Source: Todiramphus chloris collaris
Lineage: Eukaryota > Chordata > Aves > Coraciiformes > Alcedinidae
Reading direction: 5' to 3'
Length of the DNA: 64,000 nucleotides
Assembly (NCBI GenBank): GCA_025345505.1
Contig: JANVCC010000018.1
Coordinates: 54,889,656 to 54,953,655, forward strand
Part shown: positions 12,997-26,000 of the stretch, in pieces
Numbering within the stretch: position 1 is the first letter of the stretch
Layout: each line of letters begins with the position of its first letter
Made by a program: the position numbers and the translations under genes
Notes under the pieces: model-generated
The model's database searches: none
Seen by the model: only the letters and a program-made list of their open reading frames with translations
What the model was told of the DNA's origin: nothing

Positions 12997-13757
12997 TCAC
13001 AGAATCATAGAATCACAGAATGGTAGAAGTTTGAAGGAACTTTTGGAGATCATCAAGTCTAATCCCCCTGCCAGAGCGGGATCACCCAGCGCAGGCCATA
13101 CAGGAACAGATCCAGGTGGGTTTTGAAAGTCTCTAGAGAAAGAGACTCCACAACCTCTCTGGGCAGCTTGTTCCAGGCTCTGTCACCCTCACAGTAAAGA
13201 AGTTTTTCCTCGTCTTGAGATGGAACTTCCTGTTGTTCCCATTTATGACCATTGTCCCTTGTCCTATCACTGGGCATTACTGCAGAGAGACTGGACCCTT
13301 CTACTTGACACCTACCCTTCAGATATTTGTAAACATTAATAAGATTCCCTCTCAGTCTTCTCTTCTCCAGGCTAAACAGCCCCAGGGCTCTCAGTTTTTC
13401 CTCATAAGAGGTGTTCCAGTCCCTTCATTATCCTCGTAGCTCTCTTTTGTTTCCCTGTTCCCTCACTCTAGTGTTTTTCTGTCCCTCTTGAACTGGGGAG
13501 CCCAGAACTGGACACAATACTCCAAATCTGGTCTCATTTGTACAGAGTAGAGCAGAAGTAGAACCTCCTTTGACCTGGTGGACACACTCTTCTTTATGCA
13601 CCTTGGGATACCATTGGCCTTCTTTGCCACAAGGGCCCATTGCTGTCCCATGGATAACTTATTCTCCACTAGGACACCAAAGTCCTTCTCTATGGAGCTG
13701 CTTTCCAGCAGGTCTACCCTTAACCTGTACTGGTACATGGTGTTTTTCTTCCCCAGG
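12997..13757 (-). mobile_element. CR1 LINE copy, 3' part (split by insertion)
   Basis: This is the antisense CR1 3' end, starting with the diagnostic 'tcacagaatcatagaatcac' terminus and running unbroken into ORF2. The minus strand still reads as parts of the CR1 C-terminal protein: PSDRTRDNGHKW and KLPREVVESLSLETFKT (within 13059-13277), then QYRLRVDLLESSSIEKDFGV and ALVAKKANGI (within 13463-13738). Frameshifts separate these blocks. The copy is interrupted at 13757 by a 1,148-bp element and resumes at 14911. It is moderately diverged and inactive. Confidence 0.9.
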
Positions 13758-14905
13758 TGTGGAATAATGAGTGGAGGTGACTTAAAAATTAAAATTTTTA
13801 AAATTCATTAAAATTAATTAAAATTCATACTAAAGGTGCAGCATTGCTCACACATTAAAGAAAGGTATAACACCAGAGAAACTTTCAGGGTAGAGTGCAA
13901 CTGGTATGCAAGGAATCCATTTCACCACAGTTCCCTAAGCAACACTGCTTGCAAGCAACACGGGGTATGGACTGGAGTGAAGATTCCACAGCCAGGCCCT
14001 GTGAAATCCCAGCAGAGATGGGAACTTGATGGTACTACAGGACTGATAAGCTGCCTGCTTGCAACTCTGTGCCAACAGTCTGTCAGTTTCGACAAAGTAC
14101 TGTCCTTGTGCGAACTTTGCTCATTATAATGACATCATAATACCAAAACACACCTCCGTCACAAAGGCTACCTGCCTCCAAAGTGCAACCACACCTCACT
14201 GAGCTTACACTGTGAATTTTCTTCAGCTATATCTTTAAAAGAGAAGCAAGAGAAATTTACACCAATCATAATAAAGGTATTTATGACTAGAGTCACCCAA
14301 GCTCCACCTTGAAGGTAAAAAATATTATAAAAATGGTTTAAGTAAGGGGGGATGTTGGGGAAGACATCATTGTGGATAAGTCAGGGCGGATACTATCACT
14401 GACCATCTCTGACTCCTGGGATCAATTGACAGGCTGAACCTCGCTTCCTCCCACCTTAGGGATGCCTTTGGGTAAGATCCAGACTCTTAAACTTAGAAAT
14501 CTTCTTGAGCTGCTCTCTGATTTAATGCATTTGGTATACCTTTATATATATGCTCTGCAGACTGTATTTATCACTGGCAATCTATAAGAACTTGTATTTC
14601 TGTTGCTCTCGATACATTGTACTTTTCATGCAGCTAGTCACAGAAGTTCACTCATTGGGTGCTGCCAGCTCCTTACTGGCTGCGTGAGACCATGGAGTGC
14701 GACTAGACGGGAGTGCAGGGTGCTGTTAGTGAATCCAGAGCCCTGAGAGTTCAGATGCACTGAACGTGACCGGACTAATAGCGCCAAATTGGACATCACT
14801 CAGAATCTAAACCTAGCTGCCCCCAGCCCCTCTGATATCTGAGGACCAGCTGGAATGTAAGGGGGGTTTATTTTCTGCCACATTACTTTACCCTTTCACA
14901 CCACA
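13758..14905 (-). mobile_element. LTR-like element inserted inside CR1
   Basis: This 1,148-bp insert begins TGTGG and ends CCACA, a perfect 5-bp inverted terminus, and is flanked by a perfect 5-bp duplication CCAGG (13753-13757 and 14906-14910). Removing it together with one duplicate restores the usual CR1 order. Its minus strand has a TATATAAAGG-type TATA box (around plus 14537-14548), which supports minus orientation. On the plus strand two purine runs (around 14344-14351 and 14858-14866) resemble polypurine tracts, and the first is followed by TGTTGGGG at 14353. So a composite element with its own inner LTR edge is also possible. No retroviral protein frame is present. Confidence 0.75.
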
Positions 14906-15035
14906 CCAGGTGTAGGACTCTACACTTGCCCTTGCTGAACTTCATTAAGTTCCCCTTTGCCCATCTCTCCAGTCTGCTGAGATCTCGCTGAATGGCAGCA
15001 CAGCCTTCAGTGTATCAGCCACTCCTCCCATTTCA
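14906..15035 (-). mobile_element. CR1 LINE copy, continuation after insertion
   Basis: After the second CCAGG, the antisense CR1 resumes with 'tgtaggactctacacttgcc', then the 'cttgctgaacttcattaagt' and 'ctcgctgaatggcagcacag' blocks, ending near 15035. Together with 12997-13757 this forms one truncated copy of about 890 bp. Confidence 0.9.
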
Positions 15036-18000
15036 TATTGATTTGATATAATTAATATCAATTATTGTTTGTAATACTTGGAAAAGTGAATGAAGCTTAT
15101 GTTTCCTATAAACGACTACTTTGTCAATGGATATAGAAATATATTCTTTAAAATCACTCACTGTAGGGGTCAATTGCTTTCGTTAGTGATCTTTCTACTC
15201 ACATTGTATCATTGCCAAGAGGAAAGTAGTTACATTTTTACTCTAAAACTATAGAAGCAAAAGGCAAAGGAAGCATAGACCTTGGCGATCTTCAAAAGTA
15301 ATCCAAGGATTACTGATGATTAATGGAATAGTTGATGATAGTCTACAGTGAGCTATCTGGTTATTTGGTCTACTTTTTTCTAAGTGATCTGCTTCAAGAA
15401 AAGATAGGTGAAACCTGTAAGTATGAATTTAGTAGTAATACTTTCCGTATAGCTCATTGCTCTAATTAATATGCAAATGCTATGTAAGTACAGAGTGGAG
15501 TGAAGGACAATGTTTTCACATGTGAGAGTGTAGGAATTAATGACTGACAAATACTTACAAATAAGCACCATAAAGAAAGCAAAACACCTCACCTTTAAAA
15601 TGCATCCTAGAAATGGATATAATTGAAAAATCTGCTTTTGTGGCTTTTTACTTTTAATCTTGCCCAAGACTGTAGATTTTCACAGAACTTGCCATTTCAC
15701 TGTGTGTCAGGAAGCACTTTTTGGTCTCTCAGCCTACATTTTCTGTCCTATTCTAAAAATCTCTTCAGTTCTTTTTAGGGCCCTTTCATGCTACATTCCT
15801 CATGGGTGCTTACACCCCTCAGGTTCCTTCAGTTGATTACCACCTCTGGTCAACATATGCCTGTAATTTGTGGTTTTAAACATTATGAACACACCCACCA
15901 TGTTCTTGGTGGTGGGAGAAGGATCTTTCCCAGGAAACTGGGAACAGGGTCTTACTCAAGGAACTAAAAAAAAAAAATCCTAACTAGTCTATATCCTTTT
16001 GGAGAAGACTTTTCAAGGAACGGTAATTTCTCTGCACAAAGGAAGAGCCTAACGCCTCCTTATGCCTTTGAAACGATCCTCCCTTAGTTTTCCATCTATT
16101 TCTGTAATCTAGCTGTGTGAAAGGACACCTACAAGAGTCAAGTGTCATCTTGAGACCAGCTGGCAGAAAAAACATCTAAATGGAAAAGCGCAGTTTTGCA
16201 ATTAAACTTAACTCTCTCTTTTTTGAGTTGTCTCCTTCATTTCTCTTTCTATAATTCTGCTTGTATTATTCTGACAAGGACTTCCGTAAACTCCCAAGAT
16301 GCCAACCTGAAGCTGACAAGCATGGTGGCAAAAGTACCTAAAGCACAAATTCTTTTGACAGCCTAACAGGAGTCTGTTGTCTGCTGGAATCACCTTCCAT
16401 TTTCCCTTGTGCATTTCTTCTGCTCTGCCCTCTGCACACACCTCAGTGACAGCCTGAGGGTGTCAGGCAGAATTCTGCAAAGACACAGAGAAGGAAAAGA
16501 AAATGCCAAGTGTCAAGTCTATCTCATGACCTCCCACAACTATATAATCTGGAAATAGAAATTGTGGGAACGTGGCCTGTTGAGTCAAGCCTTGAGTCTT
16601 GACAGGTTTAATTGCTTTCCAAGTGTTTTTGTAGCTATGCTGGAGAGATATCTTCATTTAGGATATGATTCAGTGTCCACTGAAATCAATTAGACTCTTT
16701 ATACTGACCTCAGTAGGCTGAAGGTTGACCCTAGTTTCCATCATGACAGTTCTGTATAAAACCAAGTTACTGACGCACATTTGTAAAAGATCAATATAAA
16801 AAATGTTGTTCCACTGGCATGTAAAAATGAGGCAACAAGGGGCATTCTGAAGTTTTGTATTAGAAACACAAGTTCAGTAAAGCTGTCTAGAAGCATGAGA
16901 GTTCATATATAACAATAAAAGCAGTTTTTTGCAGTATTGCTGATGTAATTTCTACTGTTATGGATCCAATAGCGCTTTATGTAGTTCTTCTGAAGAAAAT
17001 GTACACTGGCATCACTAACCCTGATCATTCAGTTATACTGCCAATTAAGCCCAAGCAGTGATGTTCAAAGGAAATACAGATAAGCACACTGTGAATAAAA
17101 GGGTAACTATGCAAAGATAAACCACTGACTTTGATAAAAACTAAATCATACTGCAGCATTTAGTTAATACATCCCTTTGAATTTTTGCCATTCTGAGTAG
17201 TTCTTTTTTGAAAATGGAGACTCTCCACTTTAGAAATGGAAAAGCTGACATTCTGCATCTGTATCCACTCAGTTCAATGTTCCTGTCATGGTTACTTGCC
17301 TTCACTGCCACTTGCAACCAATGCTGCTGTGGCTATGTCAGCTGTCTATGCAGATATGTCACACAGACAAAACAAGTGAAATAATTGTAGCTGCTAATAA
17401 AGAAACTGATGATAAGTATTCACTCTCTAATGTGAGCATCGTGTTAATTTAGTTGATGTTATTTCTGCTTACACATTGTCAGTAGCTGGAGCTTGCATGG
17501 CAAGGAGTTGTAGTACAAAGTATGATATTCCACAGGTTTGAAAGGTCACGTTTAATTTTCCAAACATCTTTAAGTTTATTTTCAACACTTCAATGGCAAA
17601 TAAAATTCACTTGAACAAACTTGTCATATAAATAAGTTGCAGTGCTGAAGATACGAAGTCAGAGTAAAACTGGGGAAAAGGCAGTCCCTACTGTGTAAAA
17701 AAAGCTAACATACTCTGGGAATCAGAAGCAGCTGGCTGGAGTGGCCACCGCATTCTTCAGTGGGAGCTTTTCTAAGTAATAGCAGTCACACATTTTCAGT
17801 GGGAATAATGTGATGTGTCTAATGTTATTCAATAGTTTAATGTTATGTAATATTTAATAATTGAACAGTTTACATCTTTGCAAGGAAATGCACAAAGCAG
17901 GAAATAGTGCAGTGAGTCAGATTCCTTGCAAAGTCTTGGCAGTGGATCTCATGAAGTAACTGGTTACTTCAGAAAGGAGAGGATTTGAGTGCTTTGGTTC

Positions 18001-19124
18001 TGTGCAGTCTGAATGCAAATGGCACAACCCACTCAGGCTGATGCTCAGAGACTTGAGGTAACAGGAAACTTCCTTGTGGCTGCTGATTTAGTATAGTTAT
18101 CACAGTCATGACAATTGTCATAAGCTGGCAGTCCTCTTGCATACTGTAGTGGGCTTGGTGTGGGATATGCTGCCAAGAAAGGAATGGAGCCTGTAGCCTA
18201 GCCAGCTGCCAGTGAATGCCAGGTCTTCCCTGTTTTCCTAATCCAGCACTTGCTTCCCTTTGCAGTTGATAGTTCTGATACTTATTATAGTGACATACAG
18301 AACAAAGAAATGAGAGTTAAAAGACCTCAGAAAATATAGCTGATCGATCTTTTCAGAGTAATAGACATTTTATTTAAAAAGATCTTTTTTCCTTAATTTA
18401 CATTGTATTATTGTCTCATACATTAACTTGTTCTAATTTTCCATTTTCCTTTTGTCACTCTTTATTTTCCTTCACCTTCATTCCTTCTTTTCCTATGCTT
18501 CCTGCCAGTCTAACTGGTGGAAAAAAAAAGGAGGAGGGATGGAGAAACAAGGACACAGAAAAGAAAGAAGTATAAGATAAAAATATGGGAAAGAATGAGG
18601 AAATATGAAATAAGGAAGCAGAGCATTTCAAAATCCATTCTTTTTGATGAAAAGCACAAAACCCCCTACAACTATTACAAAGAAATGCAAACTTTGTTTA
18701 TTTTTAAATTAGCACAATGCAAATAAAAGAAAAAAAATTCTTTTTCAAGTTCCTCATCTCCATCTTTACTGCAAGCTTATTGGAGAATGGACACTGCTTT
18801 TTGAGCCTGAAAGTTTTTAGATATCCAAAATTTAACTAAAGGATCTGTTCCTTTAGAACAAGAATACTAGTGGATAGAACAAGATTTCTTCTGCTTGTGC
18901 TTTATCTGGATAACGAGGGAATAATTTTCAGCACTGTCCACCATTTATTATCTTAGACATTCAGTTAATGCAGCACATCTTCCTTTGTATCAGTTTTCAA
19001 CAAGGACATGTACTGGATTGTCTTAAATCTCTGTTTACACCCAAACAGAACATACTGGGCTTTCTTACATTCTGTTTCAAACAGCCCCGTGAAATAGATG
19101 GGTCAATTAAAGAATAAATCTTTG

Positions 19125-19200
19125 GCTTGATTCTTATCTCTTACTACTATAAATCAGGGGTAATTCTTCTAAGGTTAGTAGAGTTACTTGAATGTAAACC
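19125..19200. repeat. Possible ancient amniote interspersed repeat
   Basis: The stretch includes 'aaatcaggggtaattcttct' and a partly mirrored 'agagttacttgaatgtaaac'. It resembles the near-palindromic 'taaatcaggagtaactcc / ggagttactctggatttac' repeat widespread in birds and other reptiles. The match is made from memory and is diverged. Confidence 0.3.
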
Positions 19201-20031
19201 CAGAAGGAACGGAAGGAGGTGCTTGCTCCTGTTAAGCATTTGTGACTTTTTCTAAGCAAGGCTTTGGTAATATAATCATGAGCAGTGATAAACCCTTAAC
19301 AGATACCTATTGTTCACAGTCAAATGGCCTTTTAGGTCAGCTGTTGAATTACCATGACTTACTAAGCAGTAGTATCTCTTCCATTCAGTGCCTGGTGTTG
19401 AGTGGTATGTTCCTGACAGGCAGAAGAAAATCCAATTATCTACTTTTATTTCTCGCTTCTTCAGGAAATGTTTCCATTTTTAATATGGCATCTGGCCATA
19501 AAATACAGATGTTGGTAGTGTGTCTATTAAGAGAATTATATTTTTATAACTCTTTTTCATAACAGTTGTGAAAGTCAGAACCAATTTGCTTCTGTAGCTA
19601 TCTGAAGAAAACAACATTAAATCTGTGCCTGGACAGAATCTGTAGATAATGTTGTGGAAAAAGTAATAGAAAATATGCTATTGTATTTCTTGTTCCAATC
19701 CTTTTGGCCCAGCTAGCTCATCTTAGGAGGGCTGCTGTGAATTGAATGACACCAAATGGGAATTACCTGTCATAAAATAATTATTTCTCTGAAGAGTAAA
19801 CTATTACGTGTCTTTCACAACTCTTCAGAAGACAATTTTCAAAACTCCTTCAAAACATGATAAATGGACACAGAATTTCAAGTTACGGGAGACACTCAGC
19901 TCTTGAGAGTACAGAGACTTGTGTGTCACCTATTTTTCTACAACAGTGTATCTCAGACTGTTTTGGAGGATAAAAAAATGCTTTTTTTACAAAAACACAC
20001 CCAAAACCACTTAGGTGGCATCCATTTTAGG

Positions 20032-20054
20032 TTGTTTGTTTGTTTGTTTGTTTG
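20032..20054. repeat. (GTTT)n microsatellite
   Basis: Nearly six exact GTTT units run in tandem on the plus strand. The small open frame over it is a repeat artefact. Confidence 0.9.
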
Positions 20055-23000
20055 CATATATGTATGTCATAGCATTAAGGTGTGTGTGGGTTTCTGGGAT
20101 TTTTGTGTTGATTTTGCCATTGCTTCATGGAAGAAATGAACTTGGCAGGTAGAAACTTGTTAAAAACCACCCATGTATCTCACCCAAACTTGTAAGCTTA
20201 GAAATACTTCTGAATTACTCATTTTTGATACAGTCTTGGTTGGCTTTTGTAGTTATTTCCAGGGTAAAGTGCAAGAGAATCTCTCTGGATTCTGCTATTT
20301 TAACAGCTGGTGTAATTTTCTGCTCTTTATAAATCAAAATAAATGTAACTGGGAGGACTTTTGAGTCTCAACAAGTAGATCTTATGTGGCAGAATAAATA
20401 GTGCCCTGAGAATATATTTCATTGTCTTCAAATGCCACAGCAACCCTCTGACCTTTAAATGTAAACTTTCAAATTTGCGGAAAGAGATTTAGCCAAAAGA
20501 TTCTCATTAACATTTGTGGCAGTTAAGAAGCCAAATCCTTTTCTGCTGAACTAAAATTTACCTCTATGCCACAGACTATGAAGCTGTGTGATGAAAGTCA
20601 GAGAAACTGATAATGCCAAATGTGCTTTCAGAACTCATTTTGCAAAGTTCTCTTACACCCAAACAGGGGCATATCCTGGACTTATTTCATGTGGTCCTGA
20701 TTGGTTTAAAACTCGATGGTGTTCTGACTTGGGATGTTCAAAGATTTACTTAACACTTCTGTAGTGCTGGAATATCAAATGCCTTTTGTCTAATAAGCAG
20801 AGTGCCTTTTTACAAGATACAATGCTCATTTTTAAGAGTGTTTCTCTTGAAAGGCAGAGAACCTGTGGAAGTACACCTGCTGTTTCACTGGTAGCATTTT
20901 CTATACACTCAGCTGCATTTTCTGTGAACTTCTGACAAAATTCAGACTTTGGGAACACATTAATTTTATCTGATGATTCAGGTTCTAACTTTCTCTGAAT
21001 TTTACCAATTCCTGGGCAGTAGGTTTCTTAGTCAGCACTGTGGTATACCATTAATTCTTTTTATTTCACTATTAACAGTAAGGCAGTTATCCTTTTCATG
21101 AACATTATACTTTATAGATCCATATATTTTTAAGACCAAGGGGACTGCTGTGTTAGTCTAAGCTGGCCTTCTGTCTTGCAATAAGTATTCTTACAGAAGT
21201 TTGAGAGATGAGTGAAATCCCTTACTTCTCAAGGACAGTATGAAAACTCTCCCTGACTTTGTGGATCGAGACTTATGTCTGCATGACATTTTCCTTGAAC
21301 TAATGTGTAAAACAAGTCACTTCATTCCAGGTTTGGTGCTATCACCTCATTAAGATAATTCACTGAAACAAGCTGAGACCTAAATGTCAAAAGAGAATGC
21401 CTGTGTTCAAAAGAACTTGGAGAGGTGGAAAAGAGCTTTGGGATACTTTTTGGCTATATAAGAGACTGGTCAAACACAGATCATATTTTATTTTTATTTG
21501 CAGGACCTACTGGGTGAGGATCAGGTCCTTTCTAGGCTCTGTTGGTAAACTTGTCAAGACTGAAGAAGACAATAGCAAGGTACCTCCCCTCCACAATCAC
21601 TAGTGTTAAAAGGCTTGGTAAGAGCAAACCCTGCTGAGGCCTGGCCACACCAGAGTGTTACACTTCCAACTTGATGGCAGGGAAATGAACTCACAATTTC
21701 TTCTTTTCATCCTGGAATACGCTCAGTTCTCTGATATTCTCAGCTGTTTGAAAGCTCATCTCTTCAGACCAATGAGTTCTCAGTCACCAAGAACAACTGC
21801 GGCAGATGTTGGGGTTTCTCCTTGAGTGCCCTATGTTCAACAAGCAAGGTTCCCTTTGTTGCTGCAAATGTTTCTGTGTGCCTCAGTGCGTGCCTCAGCT
21901 CTTCTCCTTTGGTCCTGTCTTCTGTGCAGTGTCATTGAGGAGGCAGAAAGTTAGACATGCAACCCATGATTCTTTGGTGGTTGTTCAGCACCTAGTGCGA
22001 ATCCAACAGTGCATGGAAAGATCTCAGAAAAGTTTATGAATAGTATTCAACAGCCATGTTATTTTGCACTTTCCTTCTTTGAGTTTCTTGGTGATAAAGG
22101 GACCTAAGACTTAGGCAAAATTGAAGGCAGCTGCTTGCCTCTCTAATTAACAGATCAAGTATTAAGTGTCCTTTCTGACTACTACCATATCATAGCTCCA
22201 CAGTGTAAAAGACAAAAACAGCTAAATGTTTAAGCTGGACTGAAAGTAAATGGCTGTGATTTAATACATCTTAATTCTTCCAAAGGCAGGTGTCCAGCAC
22301 CATGTGAGATTCCCTGAGATACCAATGGCACCTGCATAGGGCTGGCAGGTGGAACACAAAAGCTACAGGTGACCCATGCCTTCCAGAGCAGCTGCTGAAA
22401 ATCAGCTGCAATTACTGAAGGCATCTCAAAAGACTCTAAATTCCAGTCCTTTGGCAACTGCATTAAATCCTAAGTGACTAAGTGACGGTTTAACTTAGCA
22501 TTTCTAAGGTGCTAAAATAAAATCACCTGTAGCAGTGGCAGAATTAACTTCATTTCCAAAACCAAATGTGTCCACATTTGTTACCATTGAGCTGTTTCCA
22601 TCACTGTTTTCAAAGAAAACTGAATTTCTGTTGCTGGCTACGATCACTGTCTGTAAAACATCATGACAGCAAGCTCTTCATGTGCCTCAGTTTAGAAAGT
22701 AAGTCCACCTTTCTTCCCATTATAGCTTAATGGCTTTCAATGGCTCCATTTATTTTGAAGCGAGTTACAGCATAAAGGCAGTTTTTCTACTTGATAGCTT
22801 TTGGGTGCCATTTGGTTTTGACTTAGTAAACAAATGAAGCTCTCAAACAGTCCGAAATCTTTAACTGAAAAGAAAGCTAGAGACAAACTTAAGAGGCAGC
22901 AAGCTTCTTTAAGCTTCATAGTATTCTCCAAAGATAAAACCACAGAATATATGGATGATGTAGCAAGTTTTTAAAGACAGGAGAAACCTGGAAAATCCTA

Positions 23001-26000
23001 CTGAAATTGTATCACCAAACACAGCCCCATGTTAGTTACATTATCTTGCCACTTAAGTATTTGTGCTGTGATGGAGTACAAGCACATTTTGCCGAACAAG
23101 CTGAAAATGCTGCCTCAGGAGACCAGGCTGACTTCAGCTTTATTCAATTGCTTTGCTTTCAGGCAATTTCTGATATTTCAAAGTGACTGACAGAATCAAG
23201 CCAAATTCACAAGCTCAATCATTCAAAATGATATAAATTATGACCTTTAAGATCAGAATGGATATTTCTGAGAAAATTTCAGGAAAGTACTATATAGTTA
23301 TGGTACGGAAATAATTGACTTTTACAGAAAGCAGGTGGAATTATGGCTGCCAAGTGTGGAAGGTGACATGAATGTTCATGAAGAATTCACCTGGAGGTTG
23401 TGCCAAGTGATGTGATCAGTGACTGTAACCAAGTCAACAACGAAAGATTTGTTATTGTGTCTGGATATGGGGATCAAACACTGCTGGATATGGTGTGGTG
23501 ATATTCTAGGATTAATACCAGACATTGCATCCAGCTTGCAACTGGCAGAGTCACATATATCTTTACTGCAGTGGGCATGATTTGAATTAAGCTTTCCCAG
23601 AAAACACTGAGACTAATACTGTACTAAAAACCTCCTATGAAACTGTTTATGAAACCACATTGTCATAGGAAAAATATCCTAAAGGAGATGCTATGTTAAA
23701 GAGAACAAATTCCCGTGTGCCTTATCAAGAAATATGATGTGATACAAAGTGACACATCTAGAAATAATGCTGTGTGCACCAGCAGGCATACATGTCACAC
23801 AATGAGTAAAATGGACTTCCAGTGAAGAAGTATATAGTTACCTGCCCATGTGGACAAAGTAGGAATTAAAAAATATTATAAAGGAATATCAGGAAATGAG
23901 AGCTTTAAGACAGGATGTAATAGTTCAAATGGGAAATGTTTACTTGCTTGGTACAAAATGAGCTCTAAACATAATCAATAGTTAGAAAGACACACAGACA
24001 GACAGAAAGATAAGTCAGAGAGAGTAAAAAGCCACAGAAAACTTTGCAAGGGCTGGACTTCTCAGCATCAGAAGACCATTCTTTATGAAACAAATTACTG
24101 CAGTCTTTCCAGTCACATGAAAGCTGCAATTTATTCTAAAAACAAATCCATCAATAGATTTTAAAAATAGAGATACTAAGGTTCCCAAAAATCAAAAAGA
24201 TGGAAAGATGTCCCCAGATTTAGCACAGGAGTTTCAGAAATGCCTTCACAGCAGTGAGCCCATTCTACAACAGCTCTGCCATCAGGATTCAAAGAAAATA
24301 GCTGATATTAGCTTGGATGGTGGTCAGCTTCCTGAGCTGTAAACTGAATGAGGCTTACTGAAGTCACAAGCACCTTTGTTTTGTATAGACAAACTAAACA
24401 TTACCTAGTTTCCAGTGCCGTGAAGTTCTCAGTTATTCTGCCACAGGTAATTCCAGTACCATAAAACAACTGAGATTCCTCACTCTACATTGTGTCCAAA
24501 TGTGGCTTTCATCCATCTGCTGCATGTGCTGGTCAAGGACAGAACTGATCACCTTTTACTTAGATATGCAAGTTTGGATATTGACTTCAAGAAAGCCAAG
24601 TCAGACATCATCACTGGGAGCTTTTCAGACTTACGTGTCTTTCTTATACTTGCATAAAAAATTATTTAATGAATAATTTTGTTCCATGACTACATTCATC
24701 CATTTTTAATAAAATGAGCTTTTATTCCAAACTTAGCATTCTTCAGCATTCTCTATTAATTCTGTACGGGAATTTTGGAATGTTTAATGTCCTAACTCAT
24801 CATTTGACTAAGCTTACTGAAACTACTGGCTCGGTTATGAATTTATTATCTTTTATTTCCTACATATCTCTGATATGCAAATTCTTATAGCAGTAAAATA
24901 CGTCTGACTGCTTTGCTCCCAGTTAATGCAGTATTAATACAACAATGAACTTCATTACATTTCCAGATACATTTTCACTTACACAAAATTAATGTTTGAA
25001 CTTGATTGGTAGAGTCCTGCAGTTGCGCCACTTGGGGTGGGTTTTTTATAAGTTTGGTTGCTTTTTTCTTCAAATTGATACAGGTGGTAAGACATTTTTT
25101 GTTGGCACTAATGCTGGGTGAAACTTTTATTTCTGTGTATCATCTGTTTGTGAGATTATGACTTTTCTAAATCACAGATAATTATTTGAACTTAGAATTT
25201 CATCTCTGGAAGATTTGTCTATTTCAACCGTATGGCATGTAAAGACCTGATGTAAATAGAAAAGGAAAGCCTATCAAAGTACTGTCCCCATGGTGCTAAT
25301 ACCCTGCTCACATCCATTCTTTCATACTATATGTCTGCAAAGTTTTAAATGCCACGGATTGAAAGAACAGAGGGTGTGCAGCCAAAAATAAAGGAAGAGA
25401 GATTTTACCTGAGACTTTATACCAATCTCCAAATGAAGAAATAAATTATTCTGTCAGTCTACAGTAGATAAGATAAAAACCAGTGGGCTAAATTGCAGCA
25501 AGTGATAGGCCAGACATTGGGGAAAATGTACTACATGGATACTGAAGCTCTGGGACACGACTGTCTAGAGCAGCTGTGGAGTATCTGCTGTTAGAGGTGT
25601 TTAAATGCCACTCAGACAAACATCCATCAGGATGGGGGATAGATAAACTAGGAAATCTCTTAAAATCCCTTCCAGTTTTATTTTTCATTATTCTGTGAGT
25701 AGGCTTGTCATACTGAAATGTTTCTCTGATTAGGGCCTGATGCTATCCTTTGTCTACTGTAAGATTATTTATCCTTATGTTGCTAGACACCTATGATGAT
25801 GAATAAAAGACAGATGACGAGTTTGCTCTTGGAAGCTGTTTTTTGAGCTAGTCTACATCTGAAGTTGCAGACAGATTTCCAACAGAGCTCAGTTCTAGAA
25901 GTTCCCTTGTTTCAAATATAATGGAATTTTCTTGGTCAAGCATCTTGACTTTTTCTACAAATATGCTGAAGTAAGTATCACCATCACTCGCAGACGCATG

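Noticed and set aside
13836..14129. 97-codon frame in the nested insertion
   Set aside because: It lies within the LTR-like element and shows no gag, pol, env or host protein similarity.
22281..22310. Possible RE1/NRSF silencer (GTCCAGCACCATG)
   Set aside because: Only the left half resembles the RE1 consensus; the right half (GGACAGCGCC) is absent.
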